Shown here: positions 1 to 8,748 of the stretch, in pieces
Position numbering within the stretch: position 1 is the stretch's first letter
Layout: every line of letters begins with the position of its first letter
Assembly: GCF_003111625.1 (NCBI RefSeq)
Contig: NZ_MZGS01000026.1
Span: forward strand, 49,341-113,340
Direction of reading: 5' to 3'
Origin: Methanobrevibacter thaueri
GTDB lineage: Archaea > Methanobacteriota > Methanobacteria > Methanobacteriales > Methanobacteriaceae
Length of the DNA: 64,000 nucleotides
Program-made: the position numbers and the translations under genes
The notes under the pieces: model-generated
What the model saw: only the letters and a program-made list of their open reading frames with translations
The model's database searches: none
Told to the model about the DNA's origin: nothing

Positions 1-780
1 GCAGAAGTAATTGCAGCACACAAAGCAGGAAATCCAGAAGAAGTAATGCCTGCTATCAGAGCAAAAGTAAACGAATTAGCTGAAACCGTACCAAAACCAG
101 CTAAAGGTGCTATTCACTTTACTCACCCTGAAGACTTAGGTATGAAATGTATTAACGATGATTCAGAAGCAGTAGCAGACGCTGACTGGGTAATGACTTG
201 GTTACCAGAAGGAGGTATGCAACCTGACATCATCAAAAACTTCGCTGATGACATTAAAGACGGTGCAATCGTAACCCACGCATGTACCATTCCAACTCCG
301 GGATTAAACAAAATCTTCGAAGACTTAGGTAAAAACGTAAACGTAGCTTCCTACCACCCAGGTGCTGTACCTGAAATGAAAGGACAAGTATACATTGCTG
401 AAGGTTTCGCTGACCAAGCTGCAATTGACACTTTAGTAGACTTAGGTCAAAAAGCAAGAGGATCCGCTTTTACCTTACCTGCAAACATGGTTGGTCCAGT
501 ATGTGACATGTGTTCAGCAGTTACCGCTATTACCTACGCAGGTCTTTTAGCATACAGAGACACAGTTACTCAAATTTTAGGTGCTCCTGCTGGATTTGCA
601 CAAATGATGGCAAACGAAGCTTTAACTAATGTAACCGCATTAATGCAAAATGAAGGTATCGACAAAATGGACGATGCTTTAAACCCAGCTGCATTATTAG
701 GTACCGCTGACTCAATGAACTTCGGTTCCTTAGCAGAAATCGTACCTACCATACTCGATTACTTAGGCAAAGACGAATAA
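1..780 (+). CDS. hmd: H2-forming methylene-H4MPT dehydrogenase (Hmd), 3' part
   Basis: [Fe]-hydrogenase that reversibly reduces methenyl-H4MPT+ with H2 in the cytoplasm, using the iron-guanylylpyridinol (FeGP) cofactor; it matters most when nickel is scarce. The frame is open from base 1, so the N-terminal Rossmann part (roughly 85-100 residues of a protein usually near 345) lies outside the window. The 259 visible residues include THACTIPT, whose cysteine (codon 283-285) matches the known iron ligand, and a PANMVGPVCDMCSA helix region typical of the C-terminal dimerisation segment. The iron-ligand cysteine argues for a true Hmd rather than the HmdII/III paralogues, although some paralogues keep it. 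The hcg cofactor genes follow directly, and a hairpin terminator separates them from hmd. Confidence 0.95.
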   Translation, partial: AEVIAAHKAGNPEEVMPAIRAKVNELAETVPKPAKGAIHFTHPEDLGMKCINDDSEAVADADWVMTWLPEGGMQPDIIKNFADDIKDGAIVTHACTIPTPGLNKIFEDLGKNVNVASYHPGAVPEMKGQVYIAEGFADQAAIDTLVDLGQKARGSAFTLPANMVGPVCDMCSAVTAITYAGLLAYRDTVTQILGAPAGFAQMMANEALTNVTALMQNEGIDKMDDALNPAALLGTADSMNFGSLAEIVPTILDYLGKDE

Positions 781-793
781 ACACAATAAGTTG

Positions 794-820
794 ATTGTTG
801 GTTTAACACCAACAATTTTT
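794..820 (+). terminator. Hairpin terminator after hmd
   Basis: A 9-bp stem ATTGTTGGT/ACCAACAAT with loop TTAAC is followed by a T run. Flanking AATAAGTT and AACTTATT can extend the stem. It separates hmd from the hcg operon. Confidence 0.7.
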
Positions 821-905
821 AACTTATTTTTTAATTGTTGAGAAATTAGCCATTAAAAAATAAGTTGAAACCATTCAATAAAAAAAATTGAGAGTTAGAT
901 GTTAT

Positions 906-1904
906 ATGATTGATAAAATTTTAAATAAAGCAAGAGAAGGAAAAGAATTAAGCGATGATGAATTTTTAGAATTGTTGAATATCGATGATGATGAAGATTT
1001 GGAAAAATTATTCAAAGTAGCTTGCGATATAAGGGACAGTCAATCAAAAGTAATCAAATTAACATCTACAGTCCATCTTACAAATAAATGTCAAATTCAA
1101 CCTAGATGCGAATATTGTGGATTTGCAGAAGAAACCTCCGAAAAAGGATATTATAATGCCTTTTACAAATCAAATGACGAAATATTAATGGCTGTTAAAT
1201 CTATCGAAGAGGCACATATCCCCCGCGTAAGCTGTTCCGGAGGATATGGATATAAAGGAAAACAGGCAGTCAATGCATGTAAAATCGTTAAAGGAAACTC
1301 CAATCTGGAAATTCTTGTTAATGTTGGCGGAGACCTGACAGAAAAATCAGTGCAAGATTTAGCGGATTTGGGTGCGGACACAATTTGCTGCAACCTTGAA
1401 ACAATAAATGAGGATGTCTTCTATCAAAGAAAACCCGGTGATTCACTGGACCAAAGAATACTGACCTGCAAAAGAGTGAGTGAAGCCGGAGTTGGCCTGT
1501 CTTCAGGATTGCTTTTGGGACTTGGCGAAAGCAAGGAAGACAGAATCAGACATTTACGATACCTATCTAACTTCAGTACATTGGAGGAAATTCCAATAAT
1601 GGGCTTCAATCCATATGAAGGAACCCCTATGGCAGACTGGCCACCATTTCCACTAAAAGAACAGCTGAAAATGGTTGCAGTTACACGCATAATGTATCCT
1701 TCAATCACAATCACCATGCCTACCCCAACAGTCGGCCCTGAAAATGTGGAATTTTCACTCAGGGCAGGAGCAAACAACTTGGCAACAGTCATAGCCGACA
1801 ATTACCCTCATGAGGTTAAGGGAGTGGGATCTCCAAATTACGGCAATTACTCAGAAGTTGTTAACGTTATTGAAAAATTAGATTTGATACCTCAAACTAT
1901 TTAA
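906..1904 (+). CDS. hcgA: HcgA, radical SAM protein of FeGP cofactor synthesis
   Basis: BioB/HydG-like radical SAM enzyme that co-occurs with Hmd and is needed for FeGP cofactor assembly; its exact reaction is not settled. The iron-sulfur motif is CX5CX2C (C62, C68, C71 counted from the ATG at 906), the unusual spacing known for HcgA, instead of CX3CX2C. Further conserved stretches are SCSGGYGYKG and NLETINEDVF, as in biotin-synthase-like barrels. An in-frame TTG at 888 would add six residues (MRVRCY); the ATG at 906 gives the usual family N-terminus (MIDKIL). It is the first gene of a six-gene hcg operon. Confidence 0.92.
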   Translation: MIDKILNKAREGKELSDDEFLELLNIDDDEDLEKLFKVACDIRDSQSKVIKLTSTVHLTNKCQIQPRCEYCGFAEETSEKGYYNAFYKSNDEILMAVKSIEEAHIPRVSCSGGYGYKGKQAVNACKIVKGNSNLEILVNVGGDLTEKSVQDLADLGADTICCNLETINEDVFYQRKPGDSLDQRILTCKRVSEAGVGLSSGLLLGLGESKEDRIRHLRYLSNFSTLEEIPIMGFNPYEGTPMADWPPFPLKEQLKMVAVTRIMYPSITITMPTPTVGPENVEFSLRAGANNLATVIADNYPHEVKGVGSPNYGNYSEVVNVIEKLDLIPQTI

Positions 1905-1928
1905 TCCTTATTTCTAAGATATGATAAC

Positions 1929-2411
1929 ATGGCATTTGAAAGAATGATTAAAAATGCATTTGAAGAATCCAGAAACAACTGCAGATTCGGAGATACACTT
2001 GAAGAAATAAGAGAAATTCAGGATTATATCAAAAATGCGAAAAGGATTTGTATCCCAAACAAGAATGGAATCAAGGTGGAAGTGCTGAATAAAGTTTTAA
2101 GCGAATATGACTTGCCATCAGCAGAAATACTTCATATTAATACCAATACTGCAGACACAAGCAGAATTCCTGCCCTTGCAAAAGCATATATGGCGCTTGA
2201 CCAAAGCGATGCGGATTTGATAATAGCCAGAGGTCGCTTGGGGATTCCGGGCTCAGGATCACTTCTTATTTTCATTGACAATAAAGGAAGAATATTGACC
2301 GCCGGAACTTCACCTTCACATGTAATTCATAAAAAATCAATAGAACAGGCCGTTTATGAGGAGGCATGTGAAGCCCTTGAAAAAATTGGTTTTGAGAAGG
2401 TTGAAAAATGA
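1929..2411 (+). CDS. hcgB: HcgB, FeGP cofactor guanylyltransferase
   Basis: DUF3236 family. HcgB joins the 6-carboxymethyl-pyridinol precursor to GMP from GTP, forming guanylylpyridinol. At 160 residues it has the normal family length. Conserved stretches include LIIARGRLGIPGSGSLL and GTSPSHVIHKKS. It lies 24 bases after hcgA and overlaps hcgC by 4 bases (ATGA), so translation is probably coupled. The assignment rests on recognised family sequence plus its position in the hcg order. Confidence 0.9.
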   Translation: MAFERMIKNAFEESRNNCRFGDTLEEIREIQDYIKNAKRICIPNKNGIKVEVLNKVLSEYDLPSAEILHINTNTADTSRIPALAKAYMALDQSDADLIIARGRLGIPGSGSLLIFIDNKGRILTAGTSPSHVIHKKSIEQAVYEEACEALEKIGFEKVEK

Positions 2412-3193
2412 ATGTTGACACCGGAATAACCTCAGAAGTACTGACAATTAAATCCGAAACCAAACTGATTGATATTTTCAACAGAATTATAGATAAAAAA
2501 TCCAAAGCCGTTTTTGACTACATTGAAGGCTTGAATTTTGATGAAAACAAAAAGATAATTGTCATCGGGACTTATTTCACTGGAGTTGGAATCGTTAAAA
2601 GGTTGAGTGAAAAATACAAAAACATATTGTTGATTGACATTTATCCTCATCTAGAAGAGCTGCTTCATACCGATTTGGGAGGCAAACCTATAACTAATGC
2701 TGATTTTTCATCCGATTTGGATTTAATCTATTCAGGAGATTTTGTAATAGACACAACCGGATTTGGAGGAATCAATGTTGAGCAATCTTCCAAATTTGAT
2801 GTTGACACGTTCATAATAGAAGATCCTGTAGCTGAAGACAATGACGAGCTTTTGGCTGAAAAAAATAACATTCATGAACGATTAGATGCCGTTAAGGCTA
2901 AAAACAAAGCAATTATAAAAACCAAAGGCATTGATACAAAAACCTCAGGAACCATGACATTGACGATTGGCGTTTTGACCAATCTGATGAACAAGTTTCT
3001 TGAAAAGGAGGGCGTTCTTTATTGTGCCTGTGAGATGGGATTTTTTGAGGAGGTCATTTTCAAGCAAAAGGACATCAGCAAATTCATTGAACTGACAAAT
3101 GTAAATGCAATCAAAGTCTCAACAATAAATCCCTTTGATTTAGACGAACTGATTGGCGAAGAGATAAGCAAAATTACATCAGAAATGATTTAA
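2408..3193 (+). CDS. hcgC: HcgC, pyridinol C-methyltransferase
   Basis: SAM-dependent methyltransferase (DUF1188 family) that methylates C3 of the pyridinol ring of the FeGP precursor. The 261-residue protein has a Rossmann-like segment, IIVIGTYFTGVGIVKRL, near residues 50-66, followed by LLIDIYPHLEELL. A ribosome site AAGGTTG lies just before the ATG inside the end of hcgB. The stop codon abuts the hcgD start with no spacer, consistent with one transcript. Confidence 0.9.
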   Translation: MNVDTGITSEVLTIKSETKLIDIFNRIIDKKSKAVFDYIEGLNFDENKKIIVIGTYFTGVGIVKRLSEKYKNILLIDIYPHLEELLHTDLGGKPITNADFSSDLDLIYSGDFVIDTTGFGGINVEQSSKFDVDTFIIEDPVAEDNDELLAEKNNIHERLDAVKAKNKAIIKTKGIDTKTSGTMTLTIGVLTNLMNKFLEKEGVLYCACEMGFFEEVIFKQKDISKFIELTNVNAIKVSTINPFDLDELIGEEISKITSEMI

Positions 3194-3892
3194 ATGAAAC
3201 TTAATGATATAATTGAATTTATAGATGAGAAAATCCCTCCATCATTGGCATTGGACCATGATGAAGTCGGATTTAAAGGAGATTATGATCTAAACGAGGA
3301 GATAAATTCAATTAGAGTTTATATGGACATATTGCCTGAAGATGATTTGGATTATGAAAATACCTTAATAGTAACTCATCATCCTCCGTTATTTGTGCCC
3401 AAAACACCAACATACACAATACATTCAAATTGGGACATAATCGATGGCGGAGCCAATGATGCACTGGCAAAAGCACTGAAACTGGAAGTTTCGGATTGTT
3501 TTGATGATGAAACCGGTATCGGAAGGATTTGCAGAACAAATCAGAAGTTCATTGAATTGAAAAGACAAATTTTAGATAACTTTAGCAACGTTAGAATTGT
3601 AAATAGCATAGACAATGATAAGTTAATCAAAAATATTGGAATAATTTCAGGTTTTGGACTAAAAAATCCCAAATATATTTTATTGGCTAAAAATAAGAAT
3701 GTTGACATATTAATATCAGGAGACCTGATACAGGAAACCGCCATTCTGGCGAGGAATTTGGGAATTACTTTAATCGACTTGAATCACCACGAAAGTGAAA
3801 TTCCAGGGCTATATGCACTTGGAGATATTTTAAAGGAACTCAAGATAAACGTAGGAATTGTTGACAGAAAACCGATAGAAGTGATAAAATGA
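3194..3892 (+). CDS. hcgD: HcgD, Nif3-like di-iron protein
   Basis: Nif3/YbgI-family protein that binds a dinuclear iron site and is proposed to deliver iron for the FeGP cofactor. Metal-ligand stretches typical of Nif3 are visible: THHPP (H62, H63) and NHHESE near residues 197-202, with GDL between them. At 232 residues it is shorter than bacterial Nif3 proteins because it lacks the inserted domain, as in other archaeal HcgD. It starts immediately after the hcgC stop and overlaps hcgE by 4 bases. Confidence 0.9.
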   Translation: MKLNDIIEFIDEKIPPSLALDHDEVGFKGDYDLNEEINSIRVYMDILPEDDLDYENTLIVTHHPPLFVPKTPTYTIHSNWDIIDGGANDALAKALKLEVSDCFDDETGIGRICRTNQKFIELKRQILDNFSNVRIVNSIDNDKLIKNIGIISGFGLKNPKYILLAKNKNVDILISGDLIQETAILARNLGITLIDLNHHESEIPGLYALGDILKELKINVGIVDRKPIEVIK

Positions 3893-4539
3893 CAGACGAA
3901 ATTAAAAAAATGGAAGACAGGCAGGTTCCTAAAGGAAGAATCGATTTGGTTGGCTGCGGAAGATTAGGTTTGAGAATTGCTATAAACCTGATGCAGGTTC
4001 ACAGAGGAGGTCCAAAGACAATAGCTGCATTTGACGGCCAAAAGATTGATGGAGGAGATGTGATCTTCACACTTCTTGGAGCAGAGATTGGACAAAACAA
4101 ACCTGATTTCATAAAACAGCTCTGTACCCATAAGGAAGAATTCAGAAATATCCTAAGCTATCCCGAATACATTGATGAGGATAATCTTGATTTAGTCAAA
4201 GGGGATGTCGTTATTATTGTCATTGCCGGAGGAAACACCATCCCAACAGCGGCCAAAATAATAAAGCATGCACACAAAAAAGGCGCCAAGACAATTGGAA
4301 CCGCAGGAATATTCGGTTTTGGCGATGAGAATATTGAAATAAAAGACATTTCAGAGTATGACGAATCAAATCCTGCCGTTGAAGAGTTAAGAAAGCAAGG
4401 CATAACAGAAAACCATTTGATTTTAACCACCAACAAGCTGATTAGGGACAATGAACCTGTGACTCCATATACTTTAGATGAAGTGGCAAAAGTCATTACA
4501 ATCAATGCATTGAAACTGTTGAGAGACCAAAATGATTAA
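3889..4539 (+). CDS. hcgE: HcgE, E1/ThiF-like adenylyltransferase
   Basis: Ubiquitin-activating-enzyme-like protein that adenylates the carboxylate of guanylylpyridinol. The nucleotide loop VGCGRLG is at residues 21-27, followed by an acidic AAFDGQKIDGGD segment like the ThiF/MoeB strand that binds ATP. Length is 216 residues. No catalytic-cysteine transfer domain is visible, as expected, because HcgF carries the acceptor cysteine. It overlaps hcgD (4 bases) and hcgF (8 bases). Confidence 0.9.
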   Translation: MTDEIKKMEDRQVPKGRIDLVGCGRLGLRIAINLMQVHRGGPKTIAAFDGQKIDGGDVIFTLLGAEIGQNKPDFIKQLCTHKEEFRNILSYPEYIDEDNLDLVKGDVVIIVIAGGNTIPTAAKIIKHAHKKGAKTIGTAGIFGFGDENIEIKDISEYDESNPAVEELRKQGITENHLILTTNKLIRDNEPVTPYTLDEVAKVITINALKLLRDQND

Positions 4540-5092
4540 GATAGCAACCGCCGAATGTTTTACCCAGGGAAAAATCGGAAGGGAACTCCATGCAATAGCT
4601 CAAGGTTATACTGGAGATTTTGGAAGGGAATATGTGAAAGATCTTGAAAGTTATGGTGATTTTGATTATAATGAGCTTAGCGTGACATGCAGTTTATTCA
4701 TTCCAACAATAGAAGCCGTTGTGAAGATTTTAAATGTTAAAAATCCTCCAAAACCGGATAAACTAATAAAGGGCATTAAAGTTTATGATGAAAAAGGAGA
4801 CCTTCAGGTTAGCAAAATCATGGCCCATGCCATTAAAGATCTGACTGATTGCGATATTGCCATTGGAACAACAGCAGGTATTGGACATGGTGGAATCTGC
4901 ATAATTACTGACGAATATGAAATTTCCACTACGACCGACGTTTACGCGGACTTATGTGAAAACAACAGTGAAGGCCTGTTTCAAAGGTCACAGAATGGAA
5001 TTAGGAAAACATTGGAAATACTTTTACTGCTTTTAAACAATAGAGTTGATGAAATCGAATCTTTGGAAAATATCGAATTAAATATTTTCTAA
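4532..5092 (+). CDS. hcgF: HcgF, thioester-forming FeGP cofactor synthesis protein
   Basis: UPF0254-family protein that accepts the activated guanylylpyridinol as a thioester on a conserved cysteine. That cysteine is visible as C9 in ATAECFTQG. A GTTAGIGHGG segment lies in the middle of the 186-residue protein. It is the last gene of the operon; hcgG, the other reported cofactor gene, is not in this window. Its 3' end overlaps the opposite-strand DGC gene by 15 bases (5078-5092), so the two transcripts converge. Confidence 0.9.
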   Translation: MIKIATAECFTQGKIGRELHAIAQGYTGDFGREYVKDLESYGDFDYNELSVTCSLFIPTIEAVVKILNVKNPPKPDKLIKGIKVYDEKGDLQVSKIMAHAIKDLTDCDIAIGTTAGIGHGGICIITDEYEISTTTDVYADLCENNSEGLFQRSQNGIRKTLEILLLLLNNRVDEIESLENIELNIF

Positions 5093-5455
5093 TTCCCTTA
5101 AAATATATTTTTTTAATATTTCTACCGCCTTTTCACCATCCTCATCCAATCTGACTGCATCCAATGGATTTAAATCGTAAGCCTTGACAACCGCATCAGC
5201 GGCGATGTTTTTGACAACGCCAACATCCTTATCATTCAGGATTACGGAAGCGCAATCGTCTCCACAGCCAGTTATTGTGACAATCTTTGCATCATCCAAA
5301 ATTGGTGAGCAATTGTTTGGCTGTGCAGAATACTCAGTAATGCATGCTGCCACAATGTTATCATTTTCAAGTGCCAATTCGACGCTGGCCGCCCTTACAA
5401 CAAGTCCTAAAGGACTTAATCCACTACATGAAACCAATGCTATTTTATCACTCAT
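5078..5455 (-). CDS. DGC-domain putative metal-binding protein
   Basis: Small cysteine-rich protein (125 residues) resembling the DGC domain family (PF08859), named for a conserved Asp-Gly-Cys motif; function unknown, metal binding suspected. Five cysteines are visible: C10, C38, C49, C64 and C68, the last two in TGCGDDCA. It has no signal peptide, so it is probably cytoplasmic. It overlaps the upstream Fe-S protein by 4 bases and is the last of a three-gene minus-strand operon that converges on hcgF. A role in metal or sulfur handling is inference only. Confidence 0.7.
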   Translation of the reverse strand: MSDKIALVSCSGLSPLGLVVRAASVELALENDNIVAACITEYSAQPNNCSPILDDAKIVTITGCGDDCASVILNDKDVGVVKNIAADAVVKAYDLNPLDAVRLDEDGEKAVEILKKYILRELENI

Positions 5456-6168
5456 TTTTTCATCCTCAAATATCTTTGTTTTACCTTTTCATAACCTCTT
5501 TTGTAAAATGGACAATAGTTAATGCATACACTGCATCCTTCACGATGGGCAGTGCACAATTTCCTTAAAAACCTTCCATCCTCATCAAATGCCTTTTCAG
5601 GACACATTTCAATGCAAACTCCACAGTTTAAACATTGGTCCCGAACCCATTCCAGATCATTTTCAGATTTGAACGGCAGGTTTTCGATTGAAGTCTCAAT
5701 CATGAAAAATCCGAGGTTCAAGCCTTCCTTGAAAAGACACATGTTGCTTCTTGTGATTACCGCATCATTTGACTGAAGCGCAATGGCCCTCAGGCTTACC
5801 CGATCATCCAAAGGGTTTATCAGATCCGCCCTGAAGTCGTTTTCCCTCAAAATATCTGCAAGAGCAAAGGTTTTTGCCCCTACCTCCTGGAATTCCTCAT
5901 CCATCAACTTGCATTTCTCTTTTGAAGGCTCCATCTTCAGGATTTCATCAGACATTGCATATTTCAATATTATGATGTTGTCCCAGTCGATATCCCACTC
6001 TCTTTTAAACTCATCGTCCAGTTTGGCATAGCTCAACCCCGCAAACCTTGATGCGATGGCAATGTCCCTAAACTCATTTAGAAAATCGTCGGAGATGGCG
6101 GTTTTTGGATGGTGAGGGTTTTCAATTTGATAAAAATTAGGAATAGGTTGATGATATCTGAATCTCAT
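5452..6168 (-). CDS. Two-[4Fe-4S] ferredoxin-domain protein
   Basis: Protein of 238 residues with an N-terminal region of about 170 residues without a recognised motif and a C-terminal ferredoxin module. The first cluster motif is CX2CX2CX3CP (C179, C182, C185, C189); the second is CX6CX2CX3CP (C205, C212, C215, C219). The arrangement recalls the C-terminal module of epoxyqueuosine reductase and reductive-dehalogenase relatives, but no corrinoid site can be claimed. The gene sits 6 bases after an aminotransferase gene and overlaps the DGC gene, so all three are probably co-transcribed. Confidence 0.75.
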   Translation of the reverse strand: MRFRYHQPIPNFYQIENPHHPKTAISDDFLNEFRDIAIASRFAGLSYAKLDDEFKREWDIDWDNIIILKYAMSDEILKMEPSKEKCKLMDEEFQEVGAKTFALADILRENDFRADLINPLDDRVSLRAIALQSNDAVITRSNMCLFKEGLNLGFFMIETSIENLPFKSENDLEWVRDQCLNCGVCIEMCPEKAFDEDGRFLRKLCTAHREGCSVCINYCPFYKRGYEKVKQRYLRMKK

Positions 6169-6174
6169 ACGAAC

Positions 6175-7350
6175 CTATTTTGTCCTTAAAGCCTCGACGG
6201 CTTTAGGGAATTCTTCACAAAAGACTTTGATTTCCTCTGTTGGAATTGAGAAACTTATACGCAGGTATCTGTCTCCAAAGTCCTCAGAAGTGTATTCCCC
6301 TTCTCTTGTGAACAGTTTTTTCTCAACCAGATAATTTGACATGACCTTCGGATCGATTCCCGCACCTGACAGGTCAATGACCATCATGTTTGCCTGTGAA
6401 GGGTAAACCGGCAGGAACACACCCTCAATCGGGTCAATCATTTCCTTAATTAGCCTTTGATTTTCGAAGCATGTTTCTCTCATGCTGTCAAACCATTTAG
6501 GCTTTGACTTGAGACCTGCAATAGCACCGTATTGTGAGATGATATTCACACCCAAATCGTTGACCACAGCGTTCTTTATGGAATCTATGATTGGTTTTGA
6601 GGAAATCACTCCTCCTATTCTCAATCCTGCCATTCCAAATATTTTTGAAAAGCTGTAAATTGTCAAGGTTTGGCCTGGAGCATAGTCCTCCATGTTGAAG
6701 TGCTCTTGGGCAAAGTCCTTATAGGTTACGTCATGCAATAAGTATAAATCATTTTCCTTTGCGATTTCAGCGAATTCCTTCAATTCGTCTTCATTGTATC
6801 CTGAACCTAATGGGTTTAACGGGTCAATCAATATTACCATACGGGTGTTCTCATCCATGTTCTGCCTTAACAGTTCAGGAGTCAATTTGTAATCGTTTTC
6901 CTCATAATAGATTGGAACGTATCTTGCTTCATCTGCAAAACGGCTAGCGAAGTCCCCTATGATGAAGTATCCTGGGTCGGACAATATCACATTGTCTTCA
7001 GGCTCCAGGAGAGCTTGCATAACCAGATATAATGATTCTGTTGCGCCTGATGTCAATAACACTTCCAAATCCTTTAATCCTAAATCATCTAAAATCAATT
7101 GTTTAAGTTCGCTGAATCCTTCTGGGGCAGGATATTTACAATAATTCTTTTCCTTTATGGCTTCTATCATGGCATCGGCTATTGTGTCGTCGTGCAGATG
7201 GTTGGTGTTTTGTCCCATCCATATCATGTCTTCATCCATGTACATATCTTCAAAAAAGTCGTTAGCGCACTCATATCCTTCTGGAGGTACTCTTTCGGTT
7301 TTTTGAAATTTCTTTCTTGGGTTTTTAATATCGAAATCCTTTTCCCTCAT
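6175..7350 (-). CDS. Class I/II PLP-dependent aminotransferase
   Basis: Fold-type I aminotransferase of 391 residues in the aspartate/aromatic aminotransferase group. Visible landmarks are SGATESLYL (phosphate-cup strand), DPLNPLGSG (in place of the usual NPxNPTG), and YSFSKIFGMAGLRIG containing the PLP lysine at about residue 236. The last conserved arginine region is YLRISFS. A GAGCTGAT ribosome site precedes the ATG and an AT-rich TATA-like stretch lies near 7375-7390. It is first in an operon with the Fe-S and DGC genes. Substrate cannot be decided by eye. Confidence 0.85.
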   Translation of the reverse strand: MREKDFDIKNPRKKFQKTERVPPEGYECANDFFEDMYMDEDMIWMGQNTNHLHDDTIADAMIEAIKEKNYCKYPAPEGFSELKQLILDDLGLKDLEVLLTSGATESLYLVMQALLEPEDNVILSDPGYFIIGDFASRFADEARYVPIYYEENDYKLTPELLRQNMDENTRMVILIDPLNPLGSGYNEDELKEFAEIAKENDLYLLHDVTYKDFAQEHFNMEDYAPGQTLTIYSFSKIFGMAGLRIGGVISSKPIIDSIKNAVVNDLGVNIISQYGAIAGLKSKPKWFDSMRETCFENQRLIKEMIDPIEGVFLPVYPSQANMMVIDLSGAGIDPKVMSNYLVEKKLFTREGEYTSEDFGDRYLRISFSIPTEEIKVFCEEFPKAVEALRTK

Positions 7351-7409
7351 ATTATCAGCTCAAACAATTCCAAAATAAATATATATAATTAATTGTTAAT
7401 AAAATTATC

Positions 7410-8114
7410 TTATTCAATACCATTTGAAGTGATTGAAAAAGTGATTCTCCTGCCTTCAGGCAAGCTTCTGTGTCTTTTTAATGTAGCAATCCTTTGATTT
7501 GTCTCATCACCACGTTCCAATTGGATTATCACCTTGCTAATGTATTCTATTATGTCTCCACCCACTGCCTTAACCTCACTGTTTCCTTCAGCATCAAATT
7601 GATTATATATTTGATTTGTAATTACAACAGCAATATCGTATTTGCGCGCTATGGATGCCAGTAACTGAATCTGTTTTCTCAATTCTTTACTTAACTTATA
7701 GGATTTCATGTCATCAACACGGTAAAGCGCAACGGCAGAGTCCAATATGATTAGATCCACTTCTTCATGGTGTTTTCTAAGCCACACGTCAATTGACCTT
7801 AGGTTTTCACTTTGTTGAATAAAATCAGTAGGTTCGAAAACCATTATGTTGTTGGCCACATTTGAAAAATAATGTCCTGAAATCTGTTTGATTCTATCAA
7901 TTGAGATTCCTCCCTCAGTGTCCATGTAGATTACTTTTTTACCTGTTTTTGCAACATTTACAGCGAGTGTTAATGCCACATTACTCTTACCTGAACTTGG
8001 GGAACCATATATCTGTGTTATACAGCCTTTTTCAAATCCTCCCTCAAGCAGTTCATCAAGTGAGGAGTTTGATGGAATCTTATGATTGTCTTCAAAATTG
8101 GCCAATACTTTCAT
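7410..8114 (-). CDS. radB: DNA repair and recombination protein RadB
   Basis: Archaeal RadA/RecA paralogue that binds DNA and is thought to assist homologous recombination. From the start at 8114 the protein is 234 residues, the usual RadB size, lacking the N-terminal HhH domain of RadA. Walker A is GSPSSGKS (37-44); the Walker B strand is VDLIILDS, followed by ITNQIYN, the RecA-core L2-side segment. In-frame upstream starts at 8138 and 8195 exist, but the added residues do not look like family sequence. No clear ribosome site precedes any of the starts. Confidence 0.9.
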   Translation of the reverse strand: MKVLANFEDNHKIPSNSSLDELLEGGFEKGCITQIYGSPSSGKSNVALTLAVNVAKTGKKVIYMDTEGGISIDRIKQISGHYFSNVANNIMVFEPTDFIQQSENLRSIDVWLRKHHEEVDLIILDSAVALYRVDDMKSYKLSKELRKQIQLLASIARKYDIAVVITNQIYNQFDAEGNSEVKAVGGDIIEYISKVIIQLERGDETNQRIATLKRHRSLPEGRRITFSITSNGIE

Positions 8115-8211
8115 AATATCATATTGACTGTTATACATTATAAAAATTTTTAATTTAAAAAATAGTTTTGTTGGGGCCCACACCGAAACCCGCATAATTT
8201 CGTTTTTTATA

Positions 8212-8583
8212 TTACAATAAGTTTTCCCTGAAACTTATTTTCAGTTCGTCTTTAAGCTTGTCTGAGTAGTTTCCGCTTTCAACAGTTAACATGGCAATCT
8301 CATACAACACTTTGTTCAATGATTTGCCCTTATCAGTTAATTTATATCTTATGTCACGTTTATCGAATTTATCCACAACCCTGTGGATTAGACCATTGTC
8401 TTCCATGTCTTTTAAACAGTTACTTAAAACCTTATTTGAAAGTTCAGGTTTTCCTTCTTTGAATTCATTGAATCTTGTCTTTCCATAGAAGAGATCACGA
8501 ATGATGTGAATAACCCATTTCTTTCTGAATAAGTCCACAACTAATTCAATAGGACATGTTTTAATATGCTTGGTGATTTTCAT
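8212..8583 (-). CDS. HxlR-family winged-helix transcriptional regulator
   Basis: Single-domain winged helix-turn-helix protein (123 residues). Family hallmarks are the N-terminal cysteine in KTCPIELVVDLFRKKWVIHIIRDL, the RFNEFKEG...LSNKVLSNCLKDMEDNGLI recognition region, and the YKLTDKGKSL wing. HxlR proteins often sense thiol-reactive stress and regulate a divergent neighbour. A strong TAGGAGGAAAC ribosome site lies before the ATG. The divergent neighbour appears to be broken (see 8749-9034), so the regulator may have lost its local target. Confidence 0.88.
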   Translation of the reverse strand: MKITKHIKTCPIELVVDLFRKKWVIHIIRDLFYGKTRFNEFKEGKPELSNKVLSNCLKDMEDNGLIHRVVDKFDKRDIRYKLTDKGKSLNKVLYEIAMLTVESGNYSDKLKDELKISFRENLL

Positions 8584-8631
8584 AATAGTTTCCTCCTAAA
8601 AATTAGTCGGTTATAATGACTTGTTTTTAAA

Positions 8632-8691
8632 GCATATAAATCTTTCTATTTTTTTGAAGGTGACCAAATGGTTACAAAAAGCTTTTATATA
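8632..8691. promoter_or_regulatory. Divergent promoters with a dyad between them
   Basis: A minus-direction TATA box (TTTATATG, plus coordinates about 8632-8641) for the HxlR gene and a plus-direction TATA box CTTTTATATATCC (8682-8694) flank GTGACCAAATGGTTAC (8660-8675), an imperfect dyad with six of eight matching positions. This layout fits an operator for the adjacent HxlR regulator, but binding is inferred. Confidence 0.5.
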
Positions 8692-8711
8692 TCCTTTAAG
8701 CTAAGATTGAA

Positions 8712-8738
8712 TTGAAAGTCATAATTTATGGCTTTCAA
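8712..8738 (+). other. Stem-loop downstream of the divergent promoter
   Basis: TTGAAAGTCAT and ATGGCTTTCAA form an 11-bp stem (one G-U pair) around loop AATTT. It lies about 20-45 bases after the plus TATA box and just before a short reading frame, so it would sit in the 5' leader of that transcript. Confidence 0.4.
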
Positions 8739-8748
8739 CTTTTAGAAG

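Noticed and set aside
888..905. TTG start adding six residues to HcgA
   Set aside because: Added residues (MRVRCY) do not fit the family N-terminus; the ATG at 906 is preferred.
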